Of a stretch of 64,000 nucleotides of DNA, positions 1 to 11,784 are shown piece after piece. The DNA lies in NCBI GenBank assembly GCA_039707655.1, contig CM077668.1:64125086-64189085 (forward strand). The letters run 5' to 3'. The stretch is from Elymus sibiricus. Taxonomy: Eukaryota; Streptophyta; Magnoliopsida; Poales; Poaceae. The notes below the pieces were generated by a model. That model was not told the origin of the DNA, searched no databases, and was given only the letters and a program-made list of their open reading frames with translations. The position numbers and the translations under genes were made by a program. Positions within the stretch are counted from its first letter, which is position 1. Each line of letters starts with the position of its first letter.

Positions 1-347
1 TCATGGTCAAAGGAACAGATACTTGACATGCAGAAAACAATAGCAATAAACTGACACGATCAAATGCTACGTTTACAGTTTGGGTCTTGTCCATCACATC
101 ATTCTCCTAATGATGTGATCCCGTTATCAAATGACATCTCATGTCAATGGCTAGGAAACCTTAACCATCTTTGATCAACGAGCTAGTCAACTAGAGGCTT
201 ACTAGGGACACAGTGTTGTCTATGTACCCACACATGTATTTGAGTTTCCAATCAATACAATTATAGCATGGATAATAAACGATTATCATGAACAAGGAAA
301 TATAATAATAACCAATTTATTATTGCCTCTAGGGCATATTTCCAACA
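1..347 (-). mobile_element. Angela/BARE-type Ty1/copia LTR, 5' end, minus orientation
   Basis: Read on the minus strand from 347, the sequence starts TGTTGGAAATATGCCCTAGA followed by GGCAATAATAAA, the well-known terminus of Angela/WIS/BARE1-group copia LTRs. The LTR runs leftward out of the window, so its 3' end and the element body are not seen. It cuts into the gypsy interior that resumes at 348. The likely target duplication on this side is gttcc (349-353 or one base earlier); the partner is outside the window. Confidence 0.85.
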
Positions 348-580
348 GTTCCGCCCCTGTTATCTACCCGGGCAGTGCCTTCGCCTCCCCCGGGGAATTC
401 CGTCGTCTCTTGGAGACCCACTCCAACGGGACGGTGACCTCGACACCCCGCGAAGGGCACCACCGCTACCCCAGCCCTATAGCTCCCCATCCGACCCCGG
501 TTAACTCCGACACCGAAGCACACGGAGAGGCCTCGACATCTACAAGACGCGCCCGGCTAGATGTCGATGAAGTGGACTGA
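348..580 (+). pseudogene. C-terminal piece of an open frame in the gypsy element
   Basis: An open frame runs from the Angela junction to a stop at 578-580. The translation is rich in S, P, T and R and ends STRRARLDVDEVD. Its start was cut off by the copia insertion, so length and identity are unknown. It could be the tail of a gag-pol or accessory frame; I do not recognise a domain. Confidence 0.3.
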
Positions 581-1148
581 GTCCACCAGTATTGTTGTAG
601 AGCCTTAGTGGCCCTGTTACCCTGTATTTTCGTAGTAGCGGTTGTATGGTGTAGTAGGTTTGTAAACCACTTGTGTGCCAATGGTAGTATGCGTGCCCTG
701 GCATAAATTGTTGACGTGTGGTGACTGAGTAAATTCTGGACGTGACTGCCGAACCCCCCCTAACCGACACGCACAGTAATACGTCACATTCCTTGTTGGG
801 ATCAAGGTCTAAGATTTTGACTCAGACAACCCTACGCCGGAGCCGATACACAAGTCGTACTGGCGCCGCTTCATGTTTCCTCACCCAGGCATTCTATAAG
901 AGGCCATATCCGCAAACCACACCAGCCATCATCCCCTCGAGCACTGCTTTTCCCCATCCATGTCTCACCCCGTAGTCTACCTGAGAACCCCCGATGCAAG
1001 CCCTGGTAGTTTTGTTAGGATTTTGTGGGATTTTACCTGCAATACCCTTGGTTCCATCCACCCACCCTAGTATAAGCTATACAAGATGAGGATCACCTCT
1101 AATTGCTCAAAATACTGGGCAATTGTGCACATCCCACCAGCAGATTTG

Positions 1149-1601
1149 AACCAAGGCCCTCCGTATGTTGTCTTCATCGGGAGATCCATGCCAACCTCAG
1201 GCATGGCCATCGAGGCTGCTGCTTACGAAGCAGTTACCTGTCTTTGATTTGCGTTACCCTGTGCCAGTGCAAGGGAATACTGCTATTTCCCAAGCCGCGC
1301 AACTTTTGGAGCAGAAGCTACGTTCCGCTATGAACATATAGAGAGCGATCCAGCTCTGGTCTATCTCATCCAGTACGTGATGGCCCAGGAGCGTTTCACT
1401 CAGCAACTAATGGAGTATCTCCATTATCTTGCTGTTCTGAATCCCCGGGTCACCATTGGCGAACCACCTCTGCCAACTCAGGAGGGACGCGTTCTTCGTC
1501 TGCTTCCTCCACTTCCTCCACTCCCTCCGGAAGAAGAAGAATGTGCTCCAGCAACCGGAACCCTTCCGCAAGACCCCGTAGATCTTACCTCCGAAACATA
1601 G
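1149..1601 (+). pseudogene. Accessory ORF relic upstream of the gypsy 3' LTR
   Basis: One frame reads as a coherent protein with a single TGA at 1,245-1,247. Recognisable pieces are GPPYVVFIGR, then AIEAAAYEAVTCL, the stop, and YEHIESDPALVYLIQYVMAQ, followed by a proline/glutamate-rich tail to the stop at 1,599-1,601. Plant gypsy elements often carry an extra, non gag-pol frame between pol and the 3' LTR, and the position fits. The TGA makes it non-functional here unless read through. No function is assigned. Confidence 0.45.
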
Positions 1602-1781
1602 ACGGTTATGAGCGTGGTTGCTGTTGCATCCAGCACTTATTTTCGTTATGCGACCTTTGCGATGTATTTTAGGGCATATGTCATAAGTGCATTGCTATGT
1701 TTGCATTCTGCATTATATTGTTTGTTGTGATATGCATTTAATTCTTCCGCCCTTAACAAATCTCGAGGACGAGATTTTCTT

Positions 1782-1796
1782 AAGGGGGGTAGAGTT
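1782..1796 (+). promoter_or_regulatory. Polypurine tract before the gypsy 3' LTR
   Basis: AAGGGGGGTAGAGTT lies directly before the LTR start TGTAACACCCC at 1,797. A purine-rich tract in this place primes plus-strand DNA synthesis in LTR retrotransposons. Confidence 0.7.
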
Positions 1797-4700
1797 TGTA
1801 ACACCCCAAAAATTTAACAATATTTTTATTAAATAAAATTTGGCCAGAAATAGAATTTTGATTTATATTGGGTCTTTTATTATTTTCGGAGTCTTTTCTG
1901 TTTTCTGTTTTCCAAAATTCTTCCCTCCATATAGAATTTTAAAAAAATAATAATATTGTGGGCTGTGGTAGTTTCCTTAAATCATTTCATTTATATTTTA
2001 AATAACAGTAGGAAATATTTTCATAATAAAATTTGCCCTAAAATAATTCTTTTAACAGCATTTTCAATTCTTAAAATGCTTCTGTTGCACTACAACCATT
2101 TTAAATAATTCTTTTTAAAATTCCACAAAAATTATGAGGGCTCATGTGATGCCTATAGATAATTTTTATGCAAAAACCCAACTTGGTCTTTTGAAAATTT
2201 TGAGCACAACATCCTCTTTTCAAATCTGTTCCATTCTTGGGTTACAACTACAACCCCAATTTTTCTTGCTCCAAAAATTCTGGAATTTTTCCAAATCATA
2301 TTCCATCCAACCAATCCCTTAACTCCAGAAGATCAGCTCCAATTACCTCTTTTTATTCACCAAATTAATTCCCCAAGTTTGGATCCAGAACTGAATTTCT
2401 CCGAAACTTGCACTATCAAGTTTTTCTTTTTGCCAAACCAACTCCACCATCATGTCCACCATCTAATGAGACATTATCCTGGCAATTTTCATAGCCAACA
2501 AAAATGCCTAGATTGCCTTAGCATTTTGTCAAGCACCCTGTGGGCATGACAGAAATCTGGCCTCCTTCTTAACTACATTAGAAACTTGCTCTTATGGCCA
2601 AACCAGCATGTCCAGCAGCCTTGCCATTTTAGTAAGCATCATCCTGCTATTTTTTCAGCTCGTTTGGGTCACTGTAGATGCCGCTGGCATTTAGTTGAGC
2701 ACATGGTGCGCGTGTCCAGAGCGCGACCAGAGCACGCGTTTTGCAGCACTGGCATCGAGCTACTGCCGCGCCTCTGTTGCCTCTCCTGCTCGCCCTGGCC
2801 CTCCCCTAGATCGTCTGATCATCCACGCGCCTCGCCGACACCATGGCCTAGCCTCTAGCGCCGGCCAGCCGCTGTCCCGAGTCGCCGCCGCCGTCTTCCA
2901 CTCGGGCACGGCACCGCCCGAGCCGCCTGATCCCGCCAGCGCGTCCCCTCCTTAAATGCCAACCACCTGACACCCCGCCGTCCTCACCGACCACCCACCG
3001 ACCCCAACGGCCTCGCCGCCAACCACAACCACCTAAAAGGCGCTGTTAATGGTCGCCGCCACCTCGGCCACCTTCTGGAGTTCCCGGAACCGCCATTCCT
3101 CGCCTATTTAAGCCCAACCGAGCTCCATCCGCTCGACACCAGTCCTTCCTCGCCCTCCCTGAGCCTCCCCGAGCCGCAAACCGACCGGGAACGGTCTTCT
3201 TCTTCCTCTCTGGCTACCTCGACCACCACCGCTCTTCTGTCGTTTCCGACACCACTAGAGCTTCCCCTCCTCCACTCTCCTCACCATCCACTTTCTCTCA
3301 ACTCCACGAATCCATCCCCACCCTCAATTTTGCTCGGGACCAGCCACGGGCGAAACCCCTCTTTCTCCCAAAGCCACCGTCCGCCGGAGATCACGGCACC
3401 GGCGATACAAAGCTCGCCGACAGGCATGCCATACACCGGGAGGATCACCTTGCTCCCCTGAACGCGTAGGTGGCCTCTGTTTCGCGAGGGACACAGCCGT
3501 TCTCTGGGAATCGTCGCCGGCGACCGCGCTCTGTTCCGGTCAGAGGAGGGAGAAGGCCGGTTTGACCAGGGTCAAACCCGACAGGCGGGACCCACTTCAG
3601 TGGCTGGTGGTCACGGCCGCGGCTGTAAGTGGAGCCGTATTCCTCGGGATACGCTTCCTTCTCTGGAAAACGTACTTCCAGGAAGTGCGCCTTCGACGTC
3701 GACCGCCGCCCGCGCAGCCGAACGGATGGGCCGGCCCAATAGCACCGCACGGCTAAACAACGCTCAGGGCGCACCTCTGCTTTTCTCTTTTTCTTTTTCA
3801 GTAGATTTCAAATAATCTTACAGCAGCCTTTTCAAAACCTAATTTGACGATTCAAATTTCTAAATGCTCCTAAATTCATGCTCTATTAATTCAGCTAGGG
3901 TGAACATTTTTCCTAAGCTTTGTTTCTGTAGGATTTATTAAATAGTCCAATTCTTTATTTCTTTCAGCTTAGAAACTCTCTAGGAAAATCATATGAACTC
4001 CAAATAACTTGATTCCTTTTCTTAAATTCCTCATTTTTCATCTATTTTATTTTAGTATTTATTTCAAAAATTTCCAAACAACTTTTTGTTACTATTTTTA
4101 AATTAGGTGATATTTGCGATATTTTGAAAAGAGGAAAATGGAGGGAGGATGAAAATTTTCAAAACTTTTGGAGTGCACCCAACACTTCTGCATACTCAAG
4201 GCAAGCATCTTGAACACTTGATATGGTGATTGCATGGTTAAATGTTTGCAAGAATAATTGCATCATGCATATGTTGAATTCTAATAAAATTTGCATGCAT
4301 GTAGTGTTGGCATGTTTCCTCGTACCGTGCAATGTGTGCTGGTCATGACTAACTTGCAGGAGCAGGTATAAGAGAAATACCGTTACCGGCAGAAGGGTGA
4401 TCATGTTGGAGAGTGATCATGCCTTGTTGGTTATGCATGTTGGGGCATGCAAGGGCTGTGGCCCTGTTTTTGGTGTTACTGTTGAAAGAACACTTTATTG
4501 TGCTAACCACTGCAGGAAAACTTAAACCTCCTGAGTCGACCGTAGACCGAGTCTTGTTCCGGTAACCCCCATACTTGATCCGTGCTGCCCCTGCCACAGG
4601 TAGGGTACGGTTCAGTAAGTTGTTAACCCCTTTCCTGCACACACCGTACAGAGAGGCCATAGTGAAAGATAACATCTGATCACTGGTAGGCATGTCACTT

Positions 4701-6239
4701 GGTCCGGGGGCATGGGTGTCTCCGGTTGTAGCCGAAGAGGGGGTAGCACCCCTGTTTGCGTGCCGATATAAATATTGTGATCCCATGCTATTGGAGGCCG
4801 TTGAATGAGGCCTTCCCACTTAGAGTTTTACTCTATCATTGCCTTGGGTGATTCCTGGCTTTGGTGAGTTAAGCTGGTGTGTGCTAGTTAGGTGTGTTTT
4901 CAACCCAACCGTAATGGGAATTAGTCAGCAACTCGGTGCTGGCTAATGAAATCCTTTACTTGTGGGTAAAGAGCACCCCCTCTGCAGAGTTATACCTATT
5001 TGAATAGCCGTGTCCGCTGTTAAGGACTACAGTCTGGGTTGGTCAAGTGTCGGTCTTAGTGTCGGTCTCCGGAGGAAATAATTAATTTGAGCATGAATTA
5101 TTTTGCAGGATAATTTTTGTCACCCTAATGCCATCATAGATATTTTTGTTATCATAGATGCTATCGACATAAGTATTATTATTACTATTCATATTATTGT
5201 GGACTAACCCGTTTCTCTTATTTTATTTCCTGAGTGTCTCAGGGGCTGGCTGGACTACCCCGGACACTCGGTTTTATTTCTTTTCAAGACCTCTCGTGGC
5301 GTCGCTTGAGTTCTCGGGCGGTCCTGTCTCGCCCGATTCTCTTTTAGACACCTGTTTGGCATTTCTTTTCAAGACCTCTCGTGGCGTCGCTTGAGTTCTT
5401 GGGCGGTCCTGTCTCGCCCGATTCTCTTTTAGACACCCATTTGGCATTTCTTTTCAAGACCTCTCGTGGCGTCACTTGAGTTCTCGGGCAGTCCTGTCTC
5501 GCCCGATTCTCTTTTAGACACCCGTTTGGCATTTCTTTTCAAGACCTCTCATGGCGTCGCTTGAGTTCTCGGGCGGTCCTGTCTCACCCGATTCTCTTTT
5601 AGACACCCGTTTGGCATTTCTCTTGGATACTCGGGCGGTCCTATCTCGCCCGATTCTCCACTTTTATATTTCCCTTTGGATTCTCGGGCGGTCCTGTCTC
5701 GCTCGATTCTCCATTAACTTTCTTTGCTTGTCACTAACATTTCATATTTATTCTTCAGCACCGTATTAATATTCATCATGCCATGCTTTAATTTCATTCA
5801 GCATATGCATATAATTTAACCCACCATGATCATATGCATTCGGTATATCTTTTGTTCATTATGTTTGCGAGTACATTCCAACGTACTCACTGGCTTGTCC
5901 CTGGCTATTTAATTGGCCAGGTCAGGATTTCAACGAGGAGTACTACAACGACGTCTGTGCGAAGCCTAGGATAGCAGCCACGCGGGATAGGAATTATCCG
6001 GGTCAGCTGTTCCTGTGGGAATGGAGCCCCATCGACGTTGGAGAACCACGAGTCGCTTCCGTCATCCTCACTAGAAATCATTATTGTATCATTAGACCTT
6101 TATGGTCTTGTATCCAATTCTTGTAATTGCTTGGTAATCTGTAACAAGGACGTGTCCACCAGTAACAGTAATCCTGGGCTGGTGACGACACGAGGGGTTA
6201 ATTTCTGGGATATCATGTCCCGGAAATCCGGCCCCGACA
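1797..6239 (+). mobile_element. Ty3/gypsy 3' LTR, 4,443 bp
   Basis: The LTR starts TGTAACACCCC right after a polypurine tract and ends CCGGCCCCGACA at 6,239, with TG...CA ends. The sequence that follows is the coding frame of an Athila element, so this gypsy element sits inside it. A GC-rich middle (about 2,690-3,780) contains CTATTTAAG near 3,103, a candidate TATA box. A purely tandem 85-bp array lies near the 3' end. The LTR is very long for a gypsy element; the solo LTR at 19,976-24,526 is a diverged relative, sharing a conserved block (4,960-5,015 here). The family name is left open. Confidence 0.8.
5281..5720 (+). repeat. 85-bp tandem repeat inside the gypsy LTR
   Basis: TTTTCAAGACCTCTC starts at 5,281, 5,366, 5,451 and 5,536, an exact 85-bp period. 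Each unit holds CTCGGGCGGTCCTGTCTCGC. After 5,620 two shortened units (about 55 bp) keep only the CTCGGGCGGTCCT part. 85 is not a multiple of three, so the open frames across it are chance. Confidence 0.9.
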
Positions 6240-6240
6240 C

Positions 6241-6759
6241 TTACCGGAGGATGAATGCTATGATAATTGCTATGATCCCTTGGATTCGTTTGAAATATCC
6301 CTTTTTGATGAACTTGATGCTTGCTATGCTTGTGGCCATGATGCCAATATGAATGATGCTTATGGAGATGAACTTGCTATAGTTCCTTATGTTAAACATG
6401 AAATTGTTACTATTGCACCCACACATGATAGTCCTATTATCTTTTTGAATTCTCCAAACTACACTATATCGGAGAAGTTTGTGCTTATTAAGAATTATAT
6501 TGATGGGTTGCGTTTTACTATTACACATGATGATTTTGATGAATATAATATGCATGTTCTTTCTGCTCCTAATTGCAATTATTATGAGAGAGGAACCACA
6601 TCTCAAACTCTCTATGTTTCCAATACGATAAAATTGCGACAAACTGTTTACACTATGCATTGGCCTTTACTTGATGTGCATGAATTGTTTTTTTATGACA
6701 TGCCGATGCATAGGAAGAGAGTTAGACTTCGTCATTGCATGATATATGTTGCTTTGTGA
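6241..6759 (+). pseudogene. Athila accessory ORF, 5'-truncated copy 2
   Basis: The open frame begins at the gypsy junction (reading LPEDECYDNCYD) and ends at TGA 6,757-6,759. It shares with the 326-aa frame at 14,805-15,785 the NYYERG motif and the C-terminal PMHRKRVRLRHC block. The N-terminal half was displaced leftward by the gypsy insertion. About 170 codons remain with no internal stop, so it was intact when split. Function is unknown. Confidence 0.6.
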
Positions 6760-6878
6760 TCATTACTAAATTACAAATCATTGTTAATTAAAATTGGCTT
6801 TGATATACCTTGGGATCCGGGTGGATCGATTACTTGAGCACTTTATGCCTAGCTTAATGGCTTTAAAGAAGGCGCTAC

Positions 6879-6894
6879 CTGGGAGACAACCCAG
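6879..6894 (+). other. Short hairpin after the Athila ORF (copy 2)
   Basis: CTGGG-AGACAA-CCCAG, a 5-bp stem with a 6-nt loop, lies about 120 bp after the ORF stop. The same loop with a changed closing pair is found in Athila 1 at 15,838-15,855. Confidence 0.5.
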
Positions 6895-7634
6895 AAGTTT
6901 TAGAGAGTCATTTATTTCTGTTGTGTGCTTTTAAAAAGTTTAAAAACAAAAAAATATAGAGGGGAACCTAAAAACTTTTTCAAAAAGAGAAGCGATTGGA
7001 AGGTTATGCATTGAAGAAGTGAGGGTCGACCTTGAACACTTGTGTTCATGCTCATGGAAACAATGTAGAATTTTTCATGGAAGTTTCTCATAAAAATAAT
7101 TATCCCCTTGTACAAATCCATTGTATTATAAAAATAATGTGCCAAGATTTACCTTTAGGATGTTTAAATTGCATCTTTGGTGTGTGCTGTGAAAAAACAG
7201 AAACTTTTGCTGTAGTGTTTGAATTTCTATAATTTACTGGAACATGCAAAAATTCTGAAATTTTTACACAGTACTTCTATGCAAAAAATTTATCACGTCC
7301 TAATTTTTCAGAATTTTTTGATTTAGAGAAGTGTATGTTTCATTTGCATCTTTACAGACTGTCCTGTTTTCACAGATTGCTGTTATAGTTTCTTTATTTG
7401 CGTATGTTTGAAATTTTGTTGAGCCCCATTGACTTGGGAGCCATAGAATTGTGATATCATACAGTGGGTAATGTTTTATTATAATTATACAATAATGTTA
7501 CAGCAGGACATGATAGGATTTGATGTTATATGTACTAACCCCTCTAATAAAAAGTTCGGTCAAGTTTTGTGTGGATGAAGTGTTCGAAGAATGAGGAGGT
7601 ATCGATATGAGGAGAATAAGGAGAGGCAAGAGTT

Positions 7635-7720
7635 CAAGCTTGGGGATGCCCAAGGCACCCCAAGTAAATATTCAAGGAGACTCAAGCTTCTAAGCTTGGG
7701 GATGCCCCGGAAGGCATCCC
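7635..7720 (+). other. Paired GGGGATGCC hairpins (Athila 2)
   Basis: Two adjacent inverted repeats. The first is CTTGGGG-A-TGCC-CAA-GGCA-CCCCAAG (7,638-7,663 region). The second is GGGATGCC-CCGGAA-GGCATCCC (7,699-7,720), a perfect 8-bp stem. The same pair, at the same spacing, is found twice in Athila 1. Confidence 0.6.
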
Positions 7721-8940
7721 ATCTTTCTTCGACAATTATCGGTATGTTTCGGTTTTTGTTTTGTTCACATGATATGCGTAAATTCTTGGAGCGTCGTGTG
7801 CTTTTTCTTTTTCTTTTAATAATGCATCATGCTGGTATGAGATATTCCTTGGTTGATTTATAGAATGCTTCATGCACTTCACTTATATCTTTTGAGTATG
7901 GCTTTATAGAATGCTTCATGTGCTTCAGTTATATCATTTGAAGTTTGGATGCCTGTTTCTCTACATATAGAAAAACGTTATTTGTAGAATGCTCTTTTGC
8001 TTCACTTATATTTATTAGAGCATGGGAAAGTCTTTTGTAGAAAGAATTAAACTCTCATGCTTCACTTTTATCTATTTAGAGAGTCAACAAGAATTGGTCA
8101 TTCACATGGTTAGTCATAAAATCCTACATAAAACTTGTAGATACTGAATATGATAAGTTTGATTCCTTGCAATAGTTTTGTGATATTAAGATGGTGATAT
8201 GTGGGAGGTACTAGTGAATGATTGTGGTTTAGTAAGAATATTGGTGTTAAGGTTTGTGATTCCCGAAGCATGCATGTATGGTCTGTCGTTATGCTAAGAA
8301 GTTGGAGCATGATTTATTATTGATTGTCTACCTTATGAGTGGCGGTCGGGGACGAGCGATGGTCTTTTCCTACCAATATATCCCCTAGGGGTATGCGTAG
8401 TAGTACTTTGCTTCGAGGGCTAATAAACTTTCACAATAAGTATGTGAGTTCTTTATGACTAATGTGAGTCCATGGATTATACGCACTCTCACCTTTCCGC
8501 AATTTGCTAGCGTCTTCGGTACCGTGCATTGCCCTTTCTCACCTCGAGAGTTGGTACAAACTTCGCCAGTGCATCCAAACCCCGTGATATGATACGCTCT
8601 ATCACACATAAGCCTCCTTATATCTTCCTCAAAACAGCCACCATACCTACCTATCATGGCATTTCCATAGCCATTCCGAGATATATTGCCATGCAACTTC
8701 CATCATCATCATATACATGACTTGAGCATTCATTGTCATATTGCTTTGCATGATCGTAAGATAGCTAGCATGATATTTTCATGGCTTGTCCGTTTTTTGA
8801 TATCTTTGCTACGCTAGATCATTGCACATCCTGGTACACTGCCAGAGGCATTCATATAGAGTCATACTTGTTCTAGTACCGAGTTGTAAGTAAATAAAAG
8901 TGTGACGATCATCATTATTAGAGCATTGTCCCAGTGAGGA

Positions 8941-9080
8941 AATAAAAAAAAAAGAGGCCAAAAAGAGCCCAACAAAAAAAAAGAGGCCAAAAAGAGCCCA
9001 CCAAAAAAGAAAAAAAGAGAAAAAAGAGAAAAAAAAGAGAAAACAAAAAAAATGAAATGAGAGAAAAAGAGAGAAGGGGC
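8941..9080 (+). repeat. A/G-rich low-complexity tract
   Basis: About 140 bp almost wholly of A and G, with GAGGCCAAAAAGAGCCCA present twice (8,955 and 8,985 regions). The minus-strand frame across it (poly-F/L) is compositional, not a gene. Confidence 0.8.
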
Positions 9081-9859
9081 GATGTTACTATCCTTTTTCC
9101 ACACTTGTGCTTCAGAGTAGCACCATGTTTTTCATATAGAGAGTCTCCTGAGTTGTCACTTTCATATACTAGTGGGAATTTTTCATTATAGAACTTGGCT
9201 TGTATATTCCGATGATGGGCTTCCTCAAATGCCCGAGGTCTTCATGAGCAAGCAAGTTGGATGCACACCCACTTAGTTTTGAGTTTGAGCTTTCATACAC
9301 TTATAGCTCTTAGTGCATCCGTTGCATGTCAATCCCTACCCATCGCATTGACATCAATTGATGGGCATCTCCATAGCCCATTGATTAGCCTTGTTGATGT
9401 GAGACTATCTTCCTTTTTTGACTTCCCCTTATTAATCTCTATCATCATTCTATTCCACCCATAGTGCTATATCCATGGCTTGCACTCATGTATTGCGGGG
9501 GGGTTGAAAAAGCTGAAGCGCGTTAAAAAGTATGAACCAATTGCTCGGCTTGTCATCGGGGTAGTGCATGATAAATACTTTATGTTAAGAAGATGGAGCA
9601 TGACAGGATTATATGATTTTGTAGGGGTAACTTTCTTTAGCATTTTTATTTTGAAAGGCATGATTATTTGTTGGTATGCCTGAGTATTGATGTATTTATA
9701 TCAAATGATAGACTATTGCTTTGAATCACTCATGTCTTAATATTCATGCCATGATTAGATTACATGATCAAGATTATGCTAGGTAGCATTCCACATCAAA
9801 AATTATCTTTTTTATCATTTACCTACTCGAGGACGAGCAGGAATTAAGCTCGGGGATGC

Positions 9860-11389
9860 TGATACGTATCCGTCGTATCTATAATTTTTTATTGTTTCAT
9901 GCCAACATCCTACAATTTCCACATACTTTTGGCAACATTTTATATGATTTCTTTGACTAACATATTGATCCAGTGCCCAGTGCCAGTTCCTGTTTGTTGC
10001 ATGTTTTGTGTTTCGCAGAAAATCCATATCAAACAAATTCCAAACGCGATAAAAATTTACGGAGATTTATTTTGGAATATATGTGATTTTTGGGAAAAAG
10101 AATCAACGCGAGACGATGCCCGAGTACACGGCAAGCCTGCAGGGCGCGGGCCCTCCTGGGCGCGCCTAGGGGGCTTGTGGCTCCCCTGTAGGTCGGTTGA
10201 GGGTGTCCTTATGCCGCAAGGAAGCTGATATCTATATAAAAATCCCCTCAAAAGTTTAGCCCAATCGGAGTTACCGATCTCCAAGAATTTAATAAACGGT
10301 TTTCGGCCAGAAAACAGGAGCGCGAAACAGAAGAGAACAAAGAGAGAAATCCAATCTCGGAGGGTCTCCTCCCCTCCGGGAGCCATGGCGGGCATGGACC
10401 AGAGGAGGAACTCTCCTCCCATATAGGGGGGAGGCCAAGGAAGAAGAAGAAGGAGGGGGGCTCTCTCCCCCTCTCTCCCGGTGGCACCGGAACGCCGCCG
10501 GGGCAATCATCGTGATGGCGATCTACACCAACAACTTCGCCGCCGTCAACACCAACTCTCTCCCCCTCTATGCAGCGGTGTAACACCTCTTCTCCCCGCT
10601 GTAATCTCTAATTAAACATGGTGCTTAATGCTACATATTATTATCCAATGATGTGTTGCCATCCTATGATGTTTGAGTAGATTCTTTTTGTCCTATGGGT
10701 TGATTGATAACCGTGATTGGTTTGAGTTGTATGCTTTATTTTGGTGCTGTCCTATGGTGCCCTCCGTGTCGCGCAAGCATGAGGGATTCCCGCTGTAGGG
10801 TTTGCAATACGTTCATAATTCTCTTATAGTGGGCGGCTAGAGTGACAGAAGCTTACACCCGAGTAAGGGGTTGTTGCATATGGGAGTAAAGAGGACTTGT
10901 TACTTAATGCTATGGTTGGGTTTTACCTTAATGATCTTTGGTAGTTGTGGATGCTTGCTAGAGTTCCAATCATAAGTGCATATGATTCAAGTACGGAAAG
11001 TATGTTAGCTCATGCCTCTCCCTCATATAAAATTGCAATAATGATTACCGGTCTAGTTATCGATTGCCTAGGGACAAATCATTCTCTTGTGTTACAAAAG
11101 CTTTCTACTAAACAACTAACTTTTATTATCTTGCAATTTACTCCTAGTTTTATTCCCGCAAAGCACTCCTAGTTTTATTCTTGCAAAGTAGTTCTAGCAT
11201 TACATCTACAAAGTACTTCTAGTTTTATTCTTGTTCTAGGTAAAGCAAACGTTAAGTGTGCGTAGAGTTGTTTCGGTGGTCGATAGAACTTGAAGGGAAT
11301 ATTGATTCTACCTTTAGCTCCTCGTTGAGTTCGACACTCTTATTTATCGAGAAAGGCTACAACTGATCCCCTATACTTGTGAGTTATCA
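9860..11389 (+). mobile_element. Athila-type gypsy 3' LTR of element 2, 1,530 bp
   Basis: Starts TGATACGTATCCGTCGTATC after the purine-rich GCTCGGGGATGC and ends GAGTTATCA at 11,389. TATATAAAAA at 10,233-10,242 is a candidate TATA box. The right flank (gcatt) is the first base of a 502-bp repeat unit. The LTR start is of the type seen in wheat Sabrina/WHAM-like Athila elements; the exact family is inference. Confidence 0.8.
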
Positions 11390-11784
11390 GCATTTAATGT
11401 GCATAATTGAAATTTGAACTACAGGCACATGACACAGTGCACCAGAACGGGTTGAAAAATCATATATGTGTCATTGGGTGAATGTTTAGGTGCCATGCAA
11501 GAAATGGGAGTGAATTTCTAACATCTGAGCGTCATGGCTCGGCCGTAAACATTGAGAAACTTGGTTAAAAAATTCCTGTAAATCCAAAACTCGCCTGAAA
11601 ATCATGAAACTTGGCATGGTGTCATGACATGGAACCAACATGATGTGGTAAAAAAATTGGCTGATTTGGGACAAGTTTTGGTATAAACTTCTCACAAACT
11701 GGAGCTCCTCTCAAGAAGCATCATGGTTCCGAGAGGGAACGTGTCACCTCTGTGTGCGAAACGACATACGCTGCCTCTTCCCTC
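11390..11784 (+). repeat. 502-bp tandem repeat, unit 1, left part
   Basis: This piece aligns base by base with 25,422 onward. It ends in CCCTC (11,780-11,784), the target duplication of the solo LTR that follows. Its missing 107 bp are at 25,315-25,421; 395 plus 107 gives exactly 502. It carries GGTTCCGAGAGGGAACGTGT, an imperfect palindrome. No coding potential seen. Confidence 0.85.

Larger units (their letters stand above)
348..1796 (+). mobile_element. 3' end of the internal region of a Ty3/gypsy element
   Basis: This stretch ends in a motif typical of plant gypsy elements just before a 3' LTR (CTCGAGGACGAGATTTTCTT, then a purine run and TGTAACACCCC). It holds no gag or pol that I can recognise. 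Two protein-like relics lie in it (348-580 and about 1,149-1,601). The 5' part of the element must lie left of the Angela insertion. Confidence 0.7.
6240..9859 (+). mobile_element. Athila-type gypsy element 2: 3' part of the internal region
   Basis: It starts in a coding frame cut by the gypsy LTR (6,240) and ends at the Athila 3' LTR (9,860) after CTCGAGGACGAGCAGGAATT and AAGCTCGGGGATGC. It has the same order of parts as the complete Athila element at 12,999-25,059: the accessory ORF end, a short hairpin, a hairpin pair, then a long non-coding tail. No gag or pol is visible in this part. A purine-rich tract lies at 8,941-9,080. Confidence 0.75.

Noticed and set aside
5344..5532. Minus-strand 62-aa frame
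   Set aside because: It lies in the 85-bp tandem array of an LTR.
10057..10586. Minus-strand frames of 112-149 aa in the Athila LTR
   Set aside because: They overlap in three frames and read across the LTR promoter; the same text occurs reversed at 12,563-12,923 in another LTR.
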